Translations under genes and position numbers: made by a program | The notes under the pieces: generated by a model | The model's input: the letters and a program-made list of their open reading frames with translations, nothing else | Databases searched by the model: none | What the model was told of the DNA's origin: nothing | NCBI GenBank assembly: GCA_958298945.1 | Contig: OY282609.1 | Span: 59,430,220 to 59,494,219, forward strand | Origin: Atherix ibis | Taxonomy: Eukaryota; Arthropoda; Insecta; Diptera; Athericidae | Direction of reading: 5' to 3' | DNA: 64,000 nt | Shown here: positions 1-11,905 of the stretch, one piece after another | How positions within the stretch are numbered: the stretch's first letter is position 1 | Layout of the letters: every line of letters begins with the position of its first letter

Positions 1-1040
1 TTCAATGCTGCATACTTTCAAAATGAATGGTTATTTAATAAACATTTCTTATGAATTTTGACTGAATCATTTTTCATGTGTAATCACATATTTTTATATG
101 GAAAAATTGTGTGTCACAATATCTGCATTTTTGGCAATTTTTCAAAAACGAAAATTTCACCCAAAAAACAATTTCAATGAAATAATAGTTGATGCATTCA
201 AATTAAAGATTTTTTTATAAATTCCGGTGACAATCTATTAAAATTTTTTAGTATGAACAAAATATCACAAAACTCAACCTACATCAATATAATGACAACT
301 AATACATTCAAACCAAGTATTTCACTTTTAATTTGTTGTCATTCAACATTTAAAATTAGCGATTTTATTTTTATCTTCAAAGTTTACCTGATTTTACCAA
401 AATCGATTGAAATTTTTTTCTTAACGACTATTCAAAAAATTTAAATAAAAAATCAATATTTTTTTATAATATTAACACAAGTAAACTTACGATGAAAAAG
501 AGTATTTCTATTATTATCATTTATTATATATTTTTTTAAATAAAAATTGAGAACTTTACACTCTTTTCTATATTTTTATTAAAATTACCACACTTACCTG
601 ATTTTGTATTTACTCCAATAATATATTTTTCAAAATTCAAATCATTATTATATCTAAAGTAGGAATGTTTTTGGATTTTTTTTTTAAAATCTCCTCCTAT
701 CCATTATAGTAATATGAAATTACGACTAAAATTTTGATATCGGAAAATACAATATTTTCATTATTAAAAGCTGTATTTTAGCACCAATATTCTATCAATA
801 AAACAATCTAGAATACTAATTATATATTCAGTAGTAATAGTAGTTGTACAAATAGTACTATTAATTAACGTAGTAATAGTAAAACTTATTGTTTTATTAC
901 AATAAATTCTTGTGATATACCACAATAAGCAAAACCAATAAATAATATAAAAAATGCAGGATATTTGTTATCGCATATTTATTTATTCTTATTTTTTTTT
1001 AATAAACAAACAAATAAAAGTAGTAAATATATTTTTGTTC

Positions 1041-1041
1041 A

Positions 1042-1084
<43 letters not shown>
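1041..1084. repeat. (AAT)n microsatellite
   Basis: About fourteen uninterrupted AAT units are visible. On the reverse strand they translate to a poly-isoleucine run, which is an artefact and not a protein. Confidence 0.95.
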
Positions 1085-1085
<1 letters not shown>

Positions 1086-1324
1086 TAAATAATATGCACT
1101 TTAACATCTTAGAATAACCTAAACGAAACTCAAAATACCAAAAAAAATTCTTCTGAATGCATAAATAAAAATGTTTGTTAGAAAAAATGCATTTTTTCAC
1201 ACTTTTTCTTGACAACAATAGAATTTCAAAAAATAATAAATTAATTAATTTTCTTTCGCACAAATTTTGCACACCTTCCGTACGTGAAAAAATTTACTAC
1301 TCATATACATATATATAAGTTTAC

Positions 1325-1366
1325 TATTTATTATTATTATTATTATTTATTATTATTACTATTACA
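1325..1366. repeat. Imperfect (TTA)n microsatellite
   Basis: A run of TTA units with a few interruptions, 240 bases from the (AAT)n tract and reading as its complement. Together they could pair as an imperfect inverted repeat. Confidence 0.85.
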
Positions 1367-1511
1367 AGTATTATAGCATATTATATATATAATATACAAA
1401 CAATTTTTATTAATCAAATTTAATTATTTTTTATATAATCTTTTATGGATGTTATTAAGAATTATTTTTTTTATAATTAATAATACTTTTTATAAAAATA
1501 TTTAACAATTC

Positions 1512-3096
1512 TTATATTAATTGTAATGAATTTCTATATCGATTGAAAACTAATAAAATTAATATTCCCATACTATAACTGCTCGTGTAAAGAATATTAT
1601 TTTTTGTTAATGAATTTGCTACACTGGGAGTGGTAGTGGGAGTGGGAATGGTGGTGGGACTATTGGCATTGTGTGATCCATCACTACCCGTTGAAGGAGT
1701 TTGATTTGGTGTTAATGAATTTCCAGAATTATTATTGAGACTCTTCTGTGCTCCATTACAATAGTCACCTGTGCACACTTTACAATCCTTTAATGCAATA
1801 TGCTGTATTATAGTTTTCATACAATTATCAGTATATGGCATCATAGAACTTTCCCAAAAGCATGTTCGATTAACAATAACGCCATTATCGACTAGATTAT
1901 ATACAATTTAAAGAAATTAATTAAAAATAAATAATAAATTGGTACAAATTTAATTGGAATTCTTTATACAATAAATCGGAAAAATTTATAAATGAAAATA
2001 GTAAAAACTTTTAATATATCGAATAAAGAAAAACTTAAAAAAAATTAATTTTGTTGAAAATATTTAAAAAGAAAAGAAAAAAACATTGACAGTAAGTTTT
2101 TCTATAATATTATTTTTTAAAAATAGAAATTTAAATTTAAATTTAAAAATTAAATCCATGAAAATTTCTTTAAATCAAATTTTGTAAAAATAAAAATTTT
2201 ACAAAATAATTTTTTTACACAATTCCAAATTTTTTTTGAAATGGCAAAATTTCAAGAAATTTTTTTTTTTTTTAAATGTCAAGAAATTCATTTTTATTAT
2301 TGTTAATAAATTTCAAATGACAAAAAAAAAATTAATCCTGTCACTTACCAATTGTTTTAAAGCTTGTACATTTGGTTACATTAAATGGGATTGGTATAAA
2401 GGATGGTGGTTGAATATCTGCACAATCTACCTTTTGATGATCGGCTAATTTGGATTCGTCAGAACAATTTGGCTCTACATCGGAACTACAATGATAACAC
2501 TTGGTACATTCGATGTCTAGAAAGTAAAAAAAAAAACAAAAAAGAAACAGGGTGGAATAATAAGAAATAATAATCACAAAAGAAAATGATTTTTTTAAAA
2601 ATAAAAATCTCAAAGAAAAAGTTTCTTCAACAACCACAATAACAACAGACTTTTGTTTTGTTTAATTTTTAATGTGGAAAATACTTTTTTTTTAAATTAA
2701 CTTTCCTTTAAAAATTCAATCGAAAGAAAATATTCTTATTGTAAAATAAATTTAAAAAAAAACACACAAAACTATCATTAAAATTCATTTAGGAAAACAA
2801 ACTAACACAAAAAACTTTCGAAAAATCACAACAAAAAAATTAAATTTCGCCCCCAAAATCAATGGTAAAACTTTCTTTGAAAAAACTTTTTAAACAATTT
2901 GAAACTTTAATCGAAATTTTAATTAAATTCAATTGGATTTTCTATTTTTGTATCTGTTAATATATATTTGAATGTTAATTTTTATAATATTAACTTAAAT
3001 TGAAAAATTAATTCTAATAAACAAAAACTAGATTATACCTGAAATCTTTAGACTAATTACTATAAACAGTAATACTATTATCTGTAAACAATTCAT
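1512..3096 (-). CDS. Ly6/uPAR-type secreted or GPI-anchored protein (gene A, mucin-like tail)
   Basis: Three exons on the minus strand: 3039-3096, 2349-2516 and 1512-1891 (606 nt, 201 aa). Donors are GTATAA and GTAAGT, acceptors end CTAG, and both introns are phase 1. Exon 1 codes a hydrophobic signal peptide starting MNCLQIIVLL. The mature part begins IECTKCYHC and ends with the Ly6 signature DCKVCTGDYCNG. It has eleven cysteines, one more than the ten typical of the family, the extra one being in IEC. Unlike genes B-F, about 45 Ser/Thr/Pro/Asn-rich residues separate the domain from a C-terminal hydrophobic stretch around ILILLVF, which is followed by a polar tail (RYRNS). That suggests an O-glycosylated stalk and either GPI attachment or a membrane anchor. 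Insect Ly6 proteins act at the cell surface or in the secretory path (ion-channel modulation, septate-junction assembly, signalling); the specific role here is unknown. Confidence 0.85.
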
Positions 3097-3121
3097 GTTA
3101 TATCTCCGTCGGTTTTAACAC

Positions 3122-3127
3122 TACTGA
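3122..3127 (-). promoter_or_regulatory. Possible initiator of gene A
   Basis: The minus strand reads TCAGTA 26-31 bases upstream of the gene A ATG. It matches the arthropod initiator core (TCAGT). It lies closer to the ATG than the initiators of genes B-E, and the flanking bases are not shared with them, so this is tentative. Confidence 0.3.
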
Positions 3128-3129
3128 AA

Positions 3130-4390
3130 GTCTAAAATGGCATTTGTTGTTGGCCTTACTCGTCGAATGAATTCTCGGCTTTCGTCGAATGGTGGTGTTT
3201 CCGAATTTATTGGCATCGTTCACCTTAGCTGAGCAGTAACATTTTGTGTCAGCACTCAATGCACACATACACCAATTCGAACACACTTGACTGGCGGTTA
3301 CAGCACACATGCCTATTCATAAACATAGTGTTGCATTCATATACATTTTAAAATGTGTGTAGAAGCAGCCAACATCAATTATTGTATTTAGCGCAACAGT
3401 TGAGAATCGGGAGAATAATAATGTTTGTGTGCATAAACAATTCTCTTATGCATATTTATACAATAGAATATTCTAAAGTGAAGAGAAAAAACAATCAAAC
3501 ATCATCAAAAACTGTCCAATATGTGCAAATAGTGAATCGATTTGTTCGTTTTTAAATGCTTACCTTTTAGAAAAACATCAAAATAAAAGGAAGTAAAAAT
3601 CGAATTGTTTGCCACAAAAGCTGTCGGATTCGTAAGTCCTTTTTTGTATACAAAAACAAAAACAAAATGCAACTGGGAGTAATTTATAACTTTTTTAAGT
3701 TTGGTTAGGTGGTGTTGGTATAAATAAATACGCAGTGAAGTCATATCTGTGACATTGAAAGAAGACTTATTTTCTTACCTTCTCTCTTGTTATGCTTTCT
3801 TTATCAGTTCTGGCAGTTTTGTGAGGTTAGTCACTCAAATTATTTGGTTTTTTTTTTGTTATAATTTCAAGTAAACATTAGTACTGAAATGTATAGTCTA
3901 AGCGCGAACATACTAAAAATCCATTTTCGGCAAGGCATAGCGGGATAAGGAAAGTGGTTTTTAGGAATTAGCGTAGGACCATGCCTCAGTGAGATACGAA
4001 CTCATGACCCCTTGGACGATTATCCACAGTATAGTAACAACTGGGATACAGTGTCGTTTAAGACTGTGCTATTGCGTTGGCTCACTAAATTTATTTGTTT
4101 ATATAACAGTCTCGGCCATAAGTTTTCAACCAATTTTTTCTGTAATTGACAAAATAGTTCGATTACTAAAAAAAACGAAATTTTATGATTTATTTTGTTA
4201 TTGTTTTATAAAGAAAAAGTTTAAAAAAAGCTTATGGTTGGAATTGTATTCTGTGCCATCGTTAATTCTTAAGTTTTGCCCTACAATGGAATAATTCCTT
4301 ATTTTAGATCTAAAATAATGCGAAAAAAACGTCTGTCCAGTAGCAATCTGAGCATAGTCAAATTTAAGATTAGGTCAGACTACTAAAATA
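3130..4390. other. Spacer upstream of gene A
   Basis: No gene is recognised. The first 200 bases are less AT-rich than the surroundings and should contain the gene A promoter. The part around 3900-4080 is also richer in G and C and unlike its neighbours, possibly an old unidentified repeat. The stretch ends at the inverted repeat of a mariner. Confidence 0.45.
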
Positions 4391-5535
4391 ATACCACTTT
4401 GATCAAAAAGTTACCGGAATTTATTCAGAAAATTAAAAATACAAGTTTATTCATCTAAATCTATATTGTCCCCTTCAAAAAGTAATCCCTATCGACTTTA
4501 ACACACTTATGCCATCGCTTGATCCAATCCTCGAAACATTTTTTATATTCGGTTTTCGGTATGTCCATCAGTGCTTCCTGCGATTTTTCCATTACTTCCC
4601 CTCGGCTGTTGAAACGCGTTCCCCGTAATGGTTTTTTAACTCGATTGAACAGAAAGAAGTCACAGTGAGCCAAATCAGGTGAATTCGGTGGTTGTTGGAT
4701 GGTGTTTGTTCCATTTTTCGTCAAAAAATTACAAATAATGATGGCACTGTGCGACGGTGCGTTATCATGGTGCAAAATCCACGAGTTTTCTGCCCACAAT
4801 TCTGATCTCTTTCGGCGAATTGCTTCACGCAAACGTCTCATAACGCCCAAATAATACTCTTTGTTTACTGTCCGGCCTTCTGGCAAAAATTCATGATCCA
4901 CTACACCGTTGTAATCCATGAAAACCGTGAGCATTGCCTTCTTTTTGGACTGAAAACGACGTGGTTTTTTTGGTCTCGGCTCATTCGGTGAACGCCATTC
5001 ACTTGCCTGATGTCTAGATTGCGTGTCGTACTCATAAACCCACGTCTCGTCTCCAGTAATGATCCTTTTGATGAATGTGGGATCGGTTTCAGCCTCGCAA
5101 ATCATGTCTTTTACGACGTCAACACGGTCTCTTTTTTGCATGAAATTGAGGTCTTTTGGCACCAACTTTGCTGCTACACGACGGAAACCCAAATCATTAA
5201 CCAAACTGTCTTGGACGGATCCATAGGCAATGTTCAACTCCTCCGCTATCTCTCTGATGGTTAATTTGCGGTTATTGACCAACATTTCTTTTACTTTATC
5301 AATGTTTTCGTCGATTTTCGATGTCGATGGTCTGCCACTGCGTTCATCATCTTCGATTGACTCACGACCACTTTTTAACCTACGTTACTTTTGCAAATAC
5401 CAAGCTTTGACGCTAAGATTTAGAGGGAATATCAACAACAGATGTACCAACTTAACAAACAAAACAGAACCCAAATCGGACTGATGGGAGCGCCACACTC
5501 CCATCATTCCGGGAACTTTTTGGTCAAGGTGGTAC
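4391..5535 (-). mobile_element. Mariner-like element 1 (DD34D), N-terminally deleted
   Basis: Imperfect terminal inverted repeats of about 30 bp are visible. The left end reads TACCACTTTGATCAAAAAGT and the right end, reversed, reads TACCACCTTGACCAAAAAGT. Both sides are flanked by TA. Length is 1145 bp, shorter than the usual 1.25-1.3 kb because the 5' coding part is missing. The family cannot be fixed without a database search. Confidence 0.85.
4461..5400 (-). pseudogene. Mariner transposase, truncated (element 1)
   Basis: An uninterrupted 274-codon frame runs from 5285 to the stop at 4461. It contains the second HTH part, the linker, and the full DD34D core: GDETWVYEYD, the second Asp in HHDNAPSHS and the third in SPDLAHCDFFLF, with 34 residues between the last two. 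The frame continues upstream through ERSGRPSTSKIDENID to an in-frame TAA at 5385-5387. Beyond it only WYLQK remains before non-coding terminal sequence, so the first HTH region and the true start are gone. The catalytic part looks almost undamaged, so this copy is either young or recently copied from an active one. Confidence 0.85.
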
Positions 5536-5547
5536 TATTGGGTTTGT

Positions 5548-5605
5548 TTACTTTTGATCTAGTAATTTTCTAATTGGAGGTTTAAAATAGTCGGGAGAAA
5601 ATTTA
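5548..5605 (+). repeat. Fragment of the 160-bp satellite family
   Basis: The stretch ATTTTCTAATTGGAGG with its flanks matches a segment found in the satellite blocks at about 13.95 kb and 18.6 kb. It is a single isolated piece just outside mariner element 1. Confidence 0.5.
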
Positions 5606-5950
5606 TTTTCTTAAAGTTAAACAAACACTAAATATTGAATACTGGAGACTATCAAGTGAGCGAACATCAACGTTGACTTCGTAACTGTATTCGATACCAT
5701 CATTTATTTAGAAAACCGGGAATTAGTAGCGGATCCGCTAAATTGGCAGATGTCAGAGTTAAAGTAATTTGTGAAGTTGGCTGACGTGGCTGATTCATCA
5801 GCCAACCAATTTCGGCTGACATCGCACATATTTTGGTTAGTCAACCAATCCGTTAGCCATCAGCTACATTTGTTATGCCACTGTGGTGAAGCCAAATTAC
5901 GCGGGCTATATTGAATTAAAAAAATTCTAAGCTATTCCAGAATATATATA

Positions 5951-7236
5951 TGGTGTAGTATGGAAAAGTAATCCATTATTTTGCCAATAGATGGCTTTAG
6001 GAGTCTGTATCTCCCGTTTTAAAAGTGCGATTGGGTTGCATTTGATGGTGTTAGAAAGATAAGATTTCGTACTAAAAAAGCTTCTTATACAGTTTTGTGA
6101 TTACTTGACTCAGTATTTTTTTAGCACGCGTCAAAGATGGACACCAACAAAGAGAAAATACGCCATAATTTACAGTTTTTCTTCGATAAAGGCGAAAACG
6201 TAAGCCAGGCAGCTGAAAATGTGAATAGTGTTTATAGTCCTGATACTGTAACAGTCAATCATGCGCAATTTTGGTTTCGTCGATTCCGTTCCGGTAATTT
6301 TGATGTCAAAGATGCACTACGCTCTGGAAGGCCAATTATCGAAAATGTCGATAAAATAATGGAAATCGTCGAGTCCGACCGTCACGTAAGCACTGTTTTG
6401 ATTGCCCAGGAGCTAAACATTGCACAAAAAACCGTTTGGAACCACTTAAATAAGGCTGGATACAAAAAGAAGCTCGATGTATGGGTGCCACACGATGTAT
6501 GGCAAAAAAACCTCATGAACCGAATTTCCATCTGCGAATTGCTGCTGAATCGCAACAATATCGATCCATTTCTGAAGCGGATGGTTACTGGTGATGAAAA
6601 GTGGGTCACTCACGACAACGTCAAGCGACAACGGTCGTGGTCAAATCGCGGTTACCCGGCGCAAATGGTGGTCAAGCCAGGATTGACAGCCAGGAAGGTT
6701 TTGCTGTGTGTTTGGTGGGACTGGCAGGAAATCATCTACTAGAGCTGCTCCCCTACGGCCGAACCATTAATTCGGACCTATACTGTCAACAATTGGACCG
6801 TCTGAAAGAAGCAATCGCCCAGAAGCGGCCAGCTTTGGCCAATAGGAGAGGAATTGTGTTCCATCAGGACAACGCCAGGCCGCATACATCGATAGTGACT
6901 CGCCAAAAGTTCCGGGACCTTGGTTGGGATGTTCTTATGCATCCACCTTATAGTCCGGACCTGGCACCAAGTGATTACCACCTCTTCCTGTCTATGACGA
7001 ATGATTTTGCAGGTGAAAAATTCGCCTCAAGAGAAGATTATGAAAATCGACTGTCCCAGTTTTTTGCCAATAGGAACGACGGTTTCTATGAGAGAGGCAT
7101 TATGAAATTACCCCCAAAATGGCAACAAATTATCGAACAAAACGGTGCATATTTGACTTAAATCGTATCATTCTATCTATGCTAAATAAAACCTTCAATT
7201 TAATGCAAAAATAATGGATTTCTTTTTACAACACCT
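5951..7236 (+). mobile_element. Mariner-like element 2 (mellifera-like), near full length
   Basis: 1286 bp bounded by TA on both sides. The inverted ends share GGTGT and AATCCATTATTTT. The transposase it carries is most like the mellifera-type mariners by my recollection of the family. It is full length but has a frameshift. Confidence 0.85.
6137..7161 (+). pseudogene. Mariner transposase with one frameshift (element 2)
   Basis: The first frame starts MDTNKEKIRHNLQFFF at 6137 and runs through both HTH parts, the WVPHD linker and the first catalytic Asp (VTGDEKWV). At about 6725-6742 (QEIIY then stop) the frame shifts. The second frame carries ELLPYGRTINSDLYCQQL, HQDNARPHTS and SPDLAPSDYHLF to the stop at 7161. 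The second and third Asp are 34 residues apart (DD34D). All catalytic residues survive; the visible damage is the indel around the sequence that normally codes GIIYYELL. Length after allowing for the shift (about 340 aa) is normal for mariner. Confidence 0.88.
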
Positions 7237-7690
7237 TATATATGAATATTTTGTATTAATATACTCTGTTCAATAATCAATAACACTTTAAGCAAATGTT
7301 ACTAGAAGACCGCTGCTAATGACAATACCCGTAAAATGAAAATAATTATAAAGAACCTCAACCATTCTTTTCTCTAAACGCAACACCACCGTTGCTTCCG
7401 TTTCACCTACAGTTCAGTTTGTTGTTGTTGATTTATTTCTTATTCCAACATCCAATATAGCAGTGCTTAAGCCTTATTTATCGCCATTTTTAATTTTAGT
7501 TCACACTGAGAACTGCGAAATGAACGAAACAAAATGACGGCCGACGTTGACTGACAAAAAATCAATGTATTACACGGTCAGCCAACATTTTGTCGGTCAA
7601 CGTCAGACGTGAGCCATTAGTCAGCCAACTTTTTTCGTAACGTTACTTTAGCTGATATCTGCCTATTTGGCTGACCTTCTAATGTCACTT

Positions 7691-9090
7691 TAATCATGCA
7701 TAAGGTGACATTATTTCTTTTAATTCAATAGTACCCAAACCGTTCCATTCATAAATTATTAAAAATCCTTTATGTTTGGACAAAATATTAACATTTTTTA
7801 CATTATAAACTATTGACATTAACATAATTTTTTTATTTTTTTTTATTGTTAAATTGATATAGTATATTGAAATGGAAAACATTATGAATTTACTAATGCA
7901 TCTCTTCATTATTTTAATATTACGAGTACTACTGAACTTTTTGAAATTTTGACTATGTACAAAATTTGATTGTAAAACCGATAGGTTTCCAATTTTTTTT
8001 TTAAAAAAGTCTCTTAAAATATTTATAATTCAATGTTAAGATGAGACTAATCAATTATAGCGTTTAACTTATCAGTCTAATTAGGAGAATAAACAAAATA
8101 CGCCAAACTAATTGTGTCTTGTAAATAAATAAAATCAAATTAAAAATTTATGTCATTCTATTATGACTATCTATTACCGAGACTATAGCAAATTTATCTG
8201 TTATTTGTTTAATATATTCATTAACACTTTTATTGTTTGAGTGCTAATGATTATATAAGATTCTTACCTGTTACTTTTCGTTTGAAGGGATCACACTAAT
8301 AAAAAATAAAAAAATATTGTTGGTGCAAAATAAACATGATTCATATGAATATTTTGATTTTTTGTGATAAGAGAAAATATTGAGTAACAATTTAAAAATT
8401 TAAATTTTCTTCGAAATGATTCAAAATTAAATAAGCATGAGATAATTCAAAATACTCGTAAATATTTTACCCAAATTATCTTCTAGATTTTCCCAAATTG
8501 TGCAAATACTAAATTTTTTCTTCTTCGTTTTTTTGGTATTGATTGCCTTCTACATATCCCCCGAGCAGAGGCCAAGTTTTAGAATAGTCCTACGATATTT
8601 CGTGGCTGTCCGTACAGTGCCGACTAATAGGAAACACTTTACGATAATTTCTAGAAAACTTTCAGATAGCTTTTGAATTAGAAAAAACTTATTTTCGAGT
8701 GATATAAATTATAACCTCAATTGATGAAATTTCTAATAATGTATTAATATTGCGATAAACTCTCTTTTTTGATAATAAAACAGTACATAATTTTTATTTT
8801 AAATCAAAAATTCAGTGTATCCTTCGTGAATATAATTCGAGGAACTTCAGTTATTTCACATTTGAATAGTAATTTTTCTACAATTTCTATTTAACCTAAA
8901 ATTTAATTTGTTTTTTAAATTCAATCGAAAAAAATAATCATATTAGAAATTTTGAATAAATTAATTAATTTTTATAATTAATTCCAAATCGATTTCTATA
9001 ATTTCTCCTTATTGAGTTTTGGCGCCATCTTGACTGTAAATTGTCGCATTAGTTTGTTGTCAAATCGATAATCAGATGTCACTGATATCG
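7691..9090. other. Intergenic, nothing recognised
   Basis: AT-rich with no open frame of convincing composition on either strand. A short patch at about 8545-8640 is less AT-rich but cannot be assigned. Confidence 0.5.
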
Positions 9091-9098
9091 GTTTGGTG

Positions 9099-10771
9099 CT
9101 TAGATTAAAGAATACCTGGATAGGCCCTGAACGTATATGTATACGCCTTAGTTAAAGAAGAACTAGATAGGCCTCTAAACAAAAATTCTGTCGGAATTTT
9201 GTGGCAATACATTCGTAGAACGCACACACATGCAATACAACAGAAACGGCGTAAATCATTAGGGGCTAATTTTAAACTTCAATATGCGATTGAAGCGGTT
9301 TGTTTAAAACCATTTTTTTATGTGATATCATTTATGCGTAAAGAAGCAGATTTTTTAATATTGCGGGTCTTGTTGTTTGATGGAATTAGTTTTGTAAATA
9401 TGCAATAAAACACAGTATTTTGTTTAAAAATATTTATTTATTTATTATGTATTTTCATTTTATTTATTTCACTGTATATTATTTATTAAAACAGAATTTT
9501 TAAAGTAGGGAAGAGTATCTAAAATATGAATCGTAAGTTATTTGATTATATGAAAGCAATTATCATATAATCAAAAATACGGTCAGGGCCTATCCAGGTA
9601 TTCTTTAATCTAAGGTATACGCAATTTTGTGTCGGAATTCCCGCTTTTGCTATCCCGTTGTTGTCATTTCTCGCCGCTTGGCATAGCTTTGTTTAGATTT
9701 TTTTATGTAGACATGACACCCACTGCCATCTAGTTGTCGTAATAGAAATTTATTGAATCGCAAAACCATAATTTATATTCATTTTAATTCACTTATTGGA
9801 AACAAAAATACAATTTAAACACAACAATTGGCAATTTTTATTTTTTGTACAAACTTTTGATATGAAATGGAATTCTATTTTAGATTTATTATTCATTTCG
9901 TAAATATCATTCAAATATAAAGCGCCTCAATTTTGTAGACTTGCGGAGAGTTTTAAAACTTTAATTCTCCATGAAAAGGGAGACTTAAGGGATAGCTTTG
10001 TCATTTGTGAATCCGATGTTGACAGTTCAATGTTTACCAGAAAATAGTTCAGTGCCGATGTATATAAAGTGTGTGTAAGAAAGTTTAAGGGACCGAATTT
10101 TTCTGTCTATTTTCGATTGCTGTTTTCATTGTGTTATAATAAATAGAGTTTATTCTTCGGTAAGCTTATTATTTAAATAAAATTGTTTTGCTTGCTCTAT
10201 TATACCACATTATAATGCATTTACTAAATAATTTTTTTTTAATTTTTTAAAAATATTAGTTATTAAGTTTTTAAGTATATTAAATTTTTCATTTTGTAAT
10301 TTAGTTTTAAAGCATTTTCTTTATTATTGTATACGATTAACATCTTAGTGTGTACATAATTGCTTTCATATAATCAAATAACTTACAATTCATATTTTAA
10401 ATACTCTTCCCCACTTTAAAAATTCAGTTTTAATAAATAATATATAGAAATAAATAAAATGAAAATAGATAATAAATAAATAAATATTTTTAAAAAAATA
10501 CTGTGTTTTATTGCATATTTACAAAACTAATTCCATCAAACAACAAGGCCCGCAATATTAAAAAATCTGCTTTTTTACGCATAAATGATATCACATATGA
10601 AAAATGGTTTTAAACAAACCGCTTCAATCGCATATTGAAGTTTAAAATTAGCCCCCAACGACTGACGCCGTTTCTGTTGTATTGCATGTGTGTACGTTCT
10701 ACGAATGTGTTGCCACAAAATTCCGACAGAATTTTTGTGTAGAGGCCTATCCAGTTCTTCTTTAATCTAAG
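9099..10771 (+). mobile_element. TIR element copy 1 (outer), 8-bp target duplication
   Basis: The element starts CTTAGATTAAAGAATACC and its right end, reversed, starts CTTAGATTAAAGAAGAAC. Both continue CTGGATAGGCC. It is flanked by perfect 8-bp direct repeats GTTTGGTG at 9091-9098 and 10772-10779. About 1.2 kb is its own sequence; the rest is a nested copy (9147-9614). No transposase is coded, so it is non-autonomous. An 8-bp duplication points to hAT, P or Merlin-like transposases, but the terminal bases fit none of these clearly. Confidence 0.9.
9147..9614 (-). mobile_element. TIR element copy nested inside copy 1
   Basis: A 468-bp internally deleted member of the same family, inverted relative to its host. 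Its ends read CTTAGTTAAAGAAGAAC and, reversed on the right, CTTAGATTAAAGAATACC. It is bounded by perfect 8-bp repeats GTATACGC at 9139-9146 and 9615-9622. Removing it restores the sequence ATGTATACGCAATTTT, which is also found intact in the copy at 28.2 kb. Confidence 0.9.
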
Positions 10772-10779
10772 GTTTGGTG

Positions 10780-11280
10780 ATACTCCTGTACACATCTATG
10801 CATGTGAGTTCATATCTAATTTTTAGTATAAAAGCTGGTGATTACAAACAAACTTATCTGAAAAGTATTAGTCATAAAGCATGGGATTTGTCAGATTCTA
10901 ATTTAGACGTACATCAAACGACCTTCAAAGAACATACTTGTTTGATAACTGAATCTAATAAAAATCAGCCAACATTCATATTTTCTTAATCTCAATTTTT
11001 TTTTCTTTTTAGTAAATATTACGATAATAATAGGCCTAAAAATAAATAATTAAAAATGTTACCATGCATAAATTTTTCTTATCTAAAATATTTTCGAATA
11101 TTCATAAAAAATAATTCGAATTTTTAATCAAAAATATGTTAGAAACTAACATTTCAGAAAAAATTTATTGATATTTTTTTATCTGACATTAAATATATTT
11201 TATTTGTAAACTCTCCGAGAAGGTGGAGATTTTTCTTAAAAGAATTTGTTTTATTTTTATAATTATAATAATTTTTTGTT
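10780..11280. other. Intergenic, nothing recognised
   Basis: AT-rich spacer between the TIR element and the diverged satellite. No coding or structural feature is supported. Confidence 0.45.
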
Positions 11281-11289
11281 TGATGAGAG

Positions 11290-11905
11290 GTCTTGAAAAA
11301 ATTTAATAAGAGGACTGGCAGGAACCTATTATTCAAAACGGAAGGTATAGTCACGTTTGTAGCTAGTAAGTTTTGGCTTGAAAAGAACTTTTTACAATTA
11401 CAAAAGGAGTTCAACTAAATCTTGGTCTTATATTGAAGTTTTAAGCACGTCCTGAGTATATATTTTGTTGAATAAATTTTTCAGTTAGGAAGATTTTTTG
11501 TTTAATTTGGTTAATTTCTGACAAAATTGTAGTTCTGAAATAGTCAAGAATACATCGCTTCTCTTCGGTCTGATCTATTCTAAAATTGAAGGTCTTGTGT
11601 TGAAAAAAAAATTTAACTGTCACATTGATTGTTCAATCTAGTAGAATAGTAGGGGAAAAATTTCATTTTTTTAGTCTAACCCATAATAAAATTGAAGGTC
11701 TACGCACGCGTTTAGACTGTGCTTACTTGAAACAAATTTTTGTAATCACCAAGTAAGTTTTCTTATTTTTGAAACTTTGAACCAGAAATTTTCTAAGTAA
11801 AGATCTTAAAAAGTATTAAAAATAATAATAAAGGTCCAATATTGAAGGTCTATTCACGTGTTTAGCTTTTTTGAATCGAAATAAATGTTTGGTTTTTGCC
11901 TTTTT
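11290..11905 (+). repeat. Diverged satellite, about 150-160 bp period
   Basis: The phrase ATTGAAGGTCT recurs at about 11586, 11691 and 11846, each followed by short words such as CACG and TTTTC and AT-rich filler. The units resemble the better preserved blocks at 13.4-14.0 kb and 18.2-18.7 kb. Unit boundaries are uncertain. Confidence 0.5.

Larger units (their letters stand above)
1..1511. other. AT-rich flank downstream of Ly6 gene A
   Basis: No gene is recognised here. The stretch is very AT-rich, with short poly-A/T runs and two trinucleotide microsatellites listed separately. It is the 3' side of gene A, so its right end should hold that gene's 3' untranslated region. Short open frames in it have the composition of random AT-rich DNA. 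Confidence 0.6.
5725..7690. mobile_element. Unclassified terminal-inverted-repeat element carrying mariner 2
   Basis: Sequence near 5738-5830 reappears inverted near 7590-7677. Shared blocks include GGCAGATGTCAG versus GGCAGATATCAG, TAAAGTAA, and AAGTTGGCTGAC. Both flanks are rich in the word TTGGCTGA. The pair brackets mariner element 2, so the mariner seems to have inserted into an older non-autonomous element with long diverged inverted repeats. No protein is coded apart from the mariner. Exact ends and target duplication are not clear. Confidence 0.5.

Noticed and set aside
1039..1272. Minus-strand frame ending in a long isoleucine run
   Set aside because: It is the translation of the (AAT)n microsatellite.
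3098..3310. 70-codon cysteine-rich minus-strand frame just upstream of gene A
   Set aside because: It looked like another Ly6 exon, but the cysteine spacing does not fit, there are no splice sites in the right phase, and it lies where the gene A leader and promoter should be.
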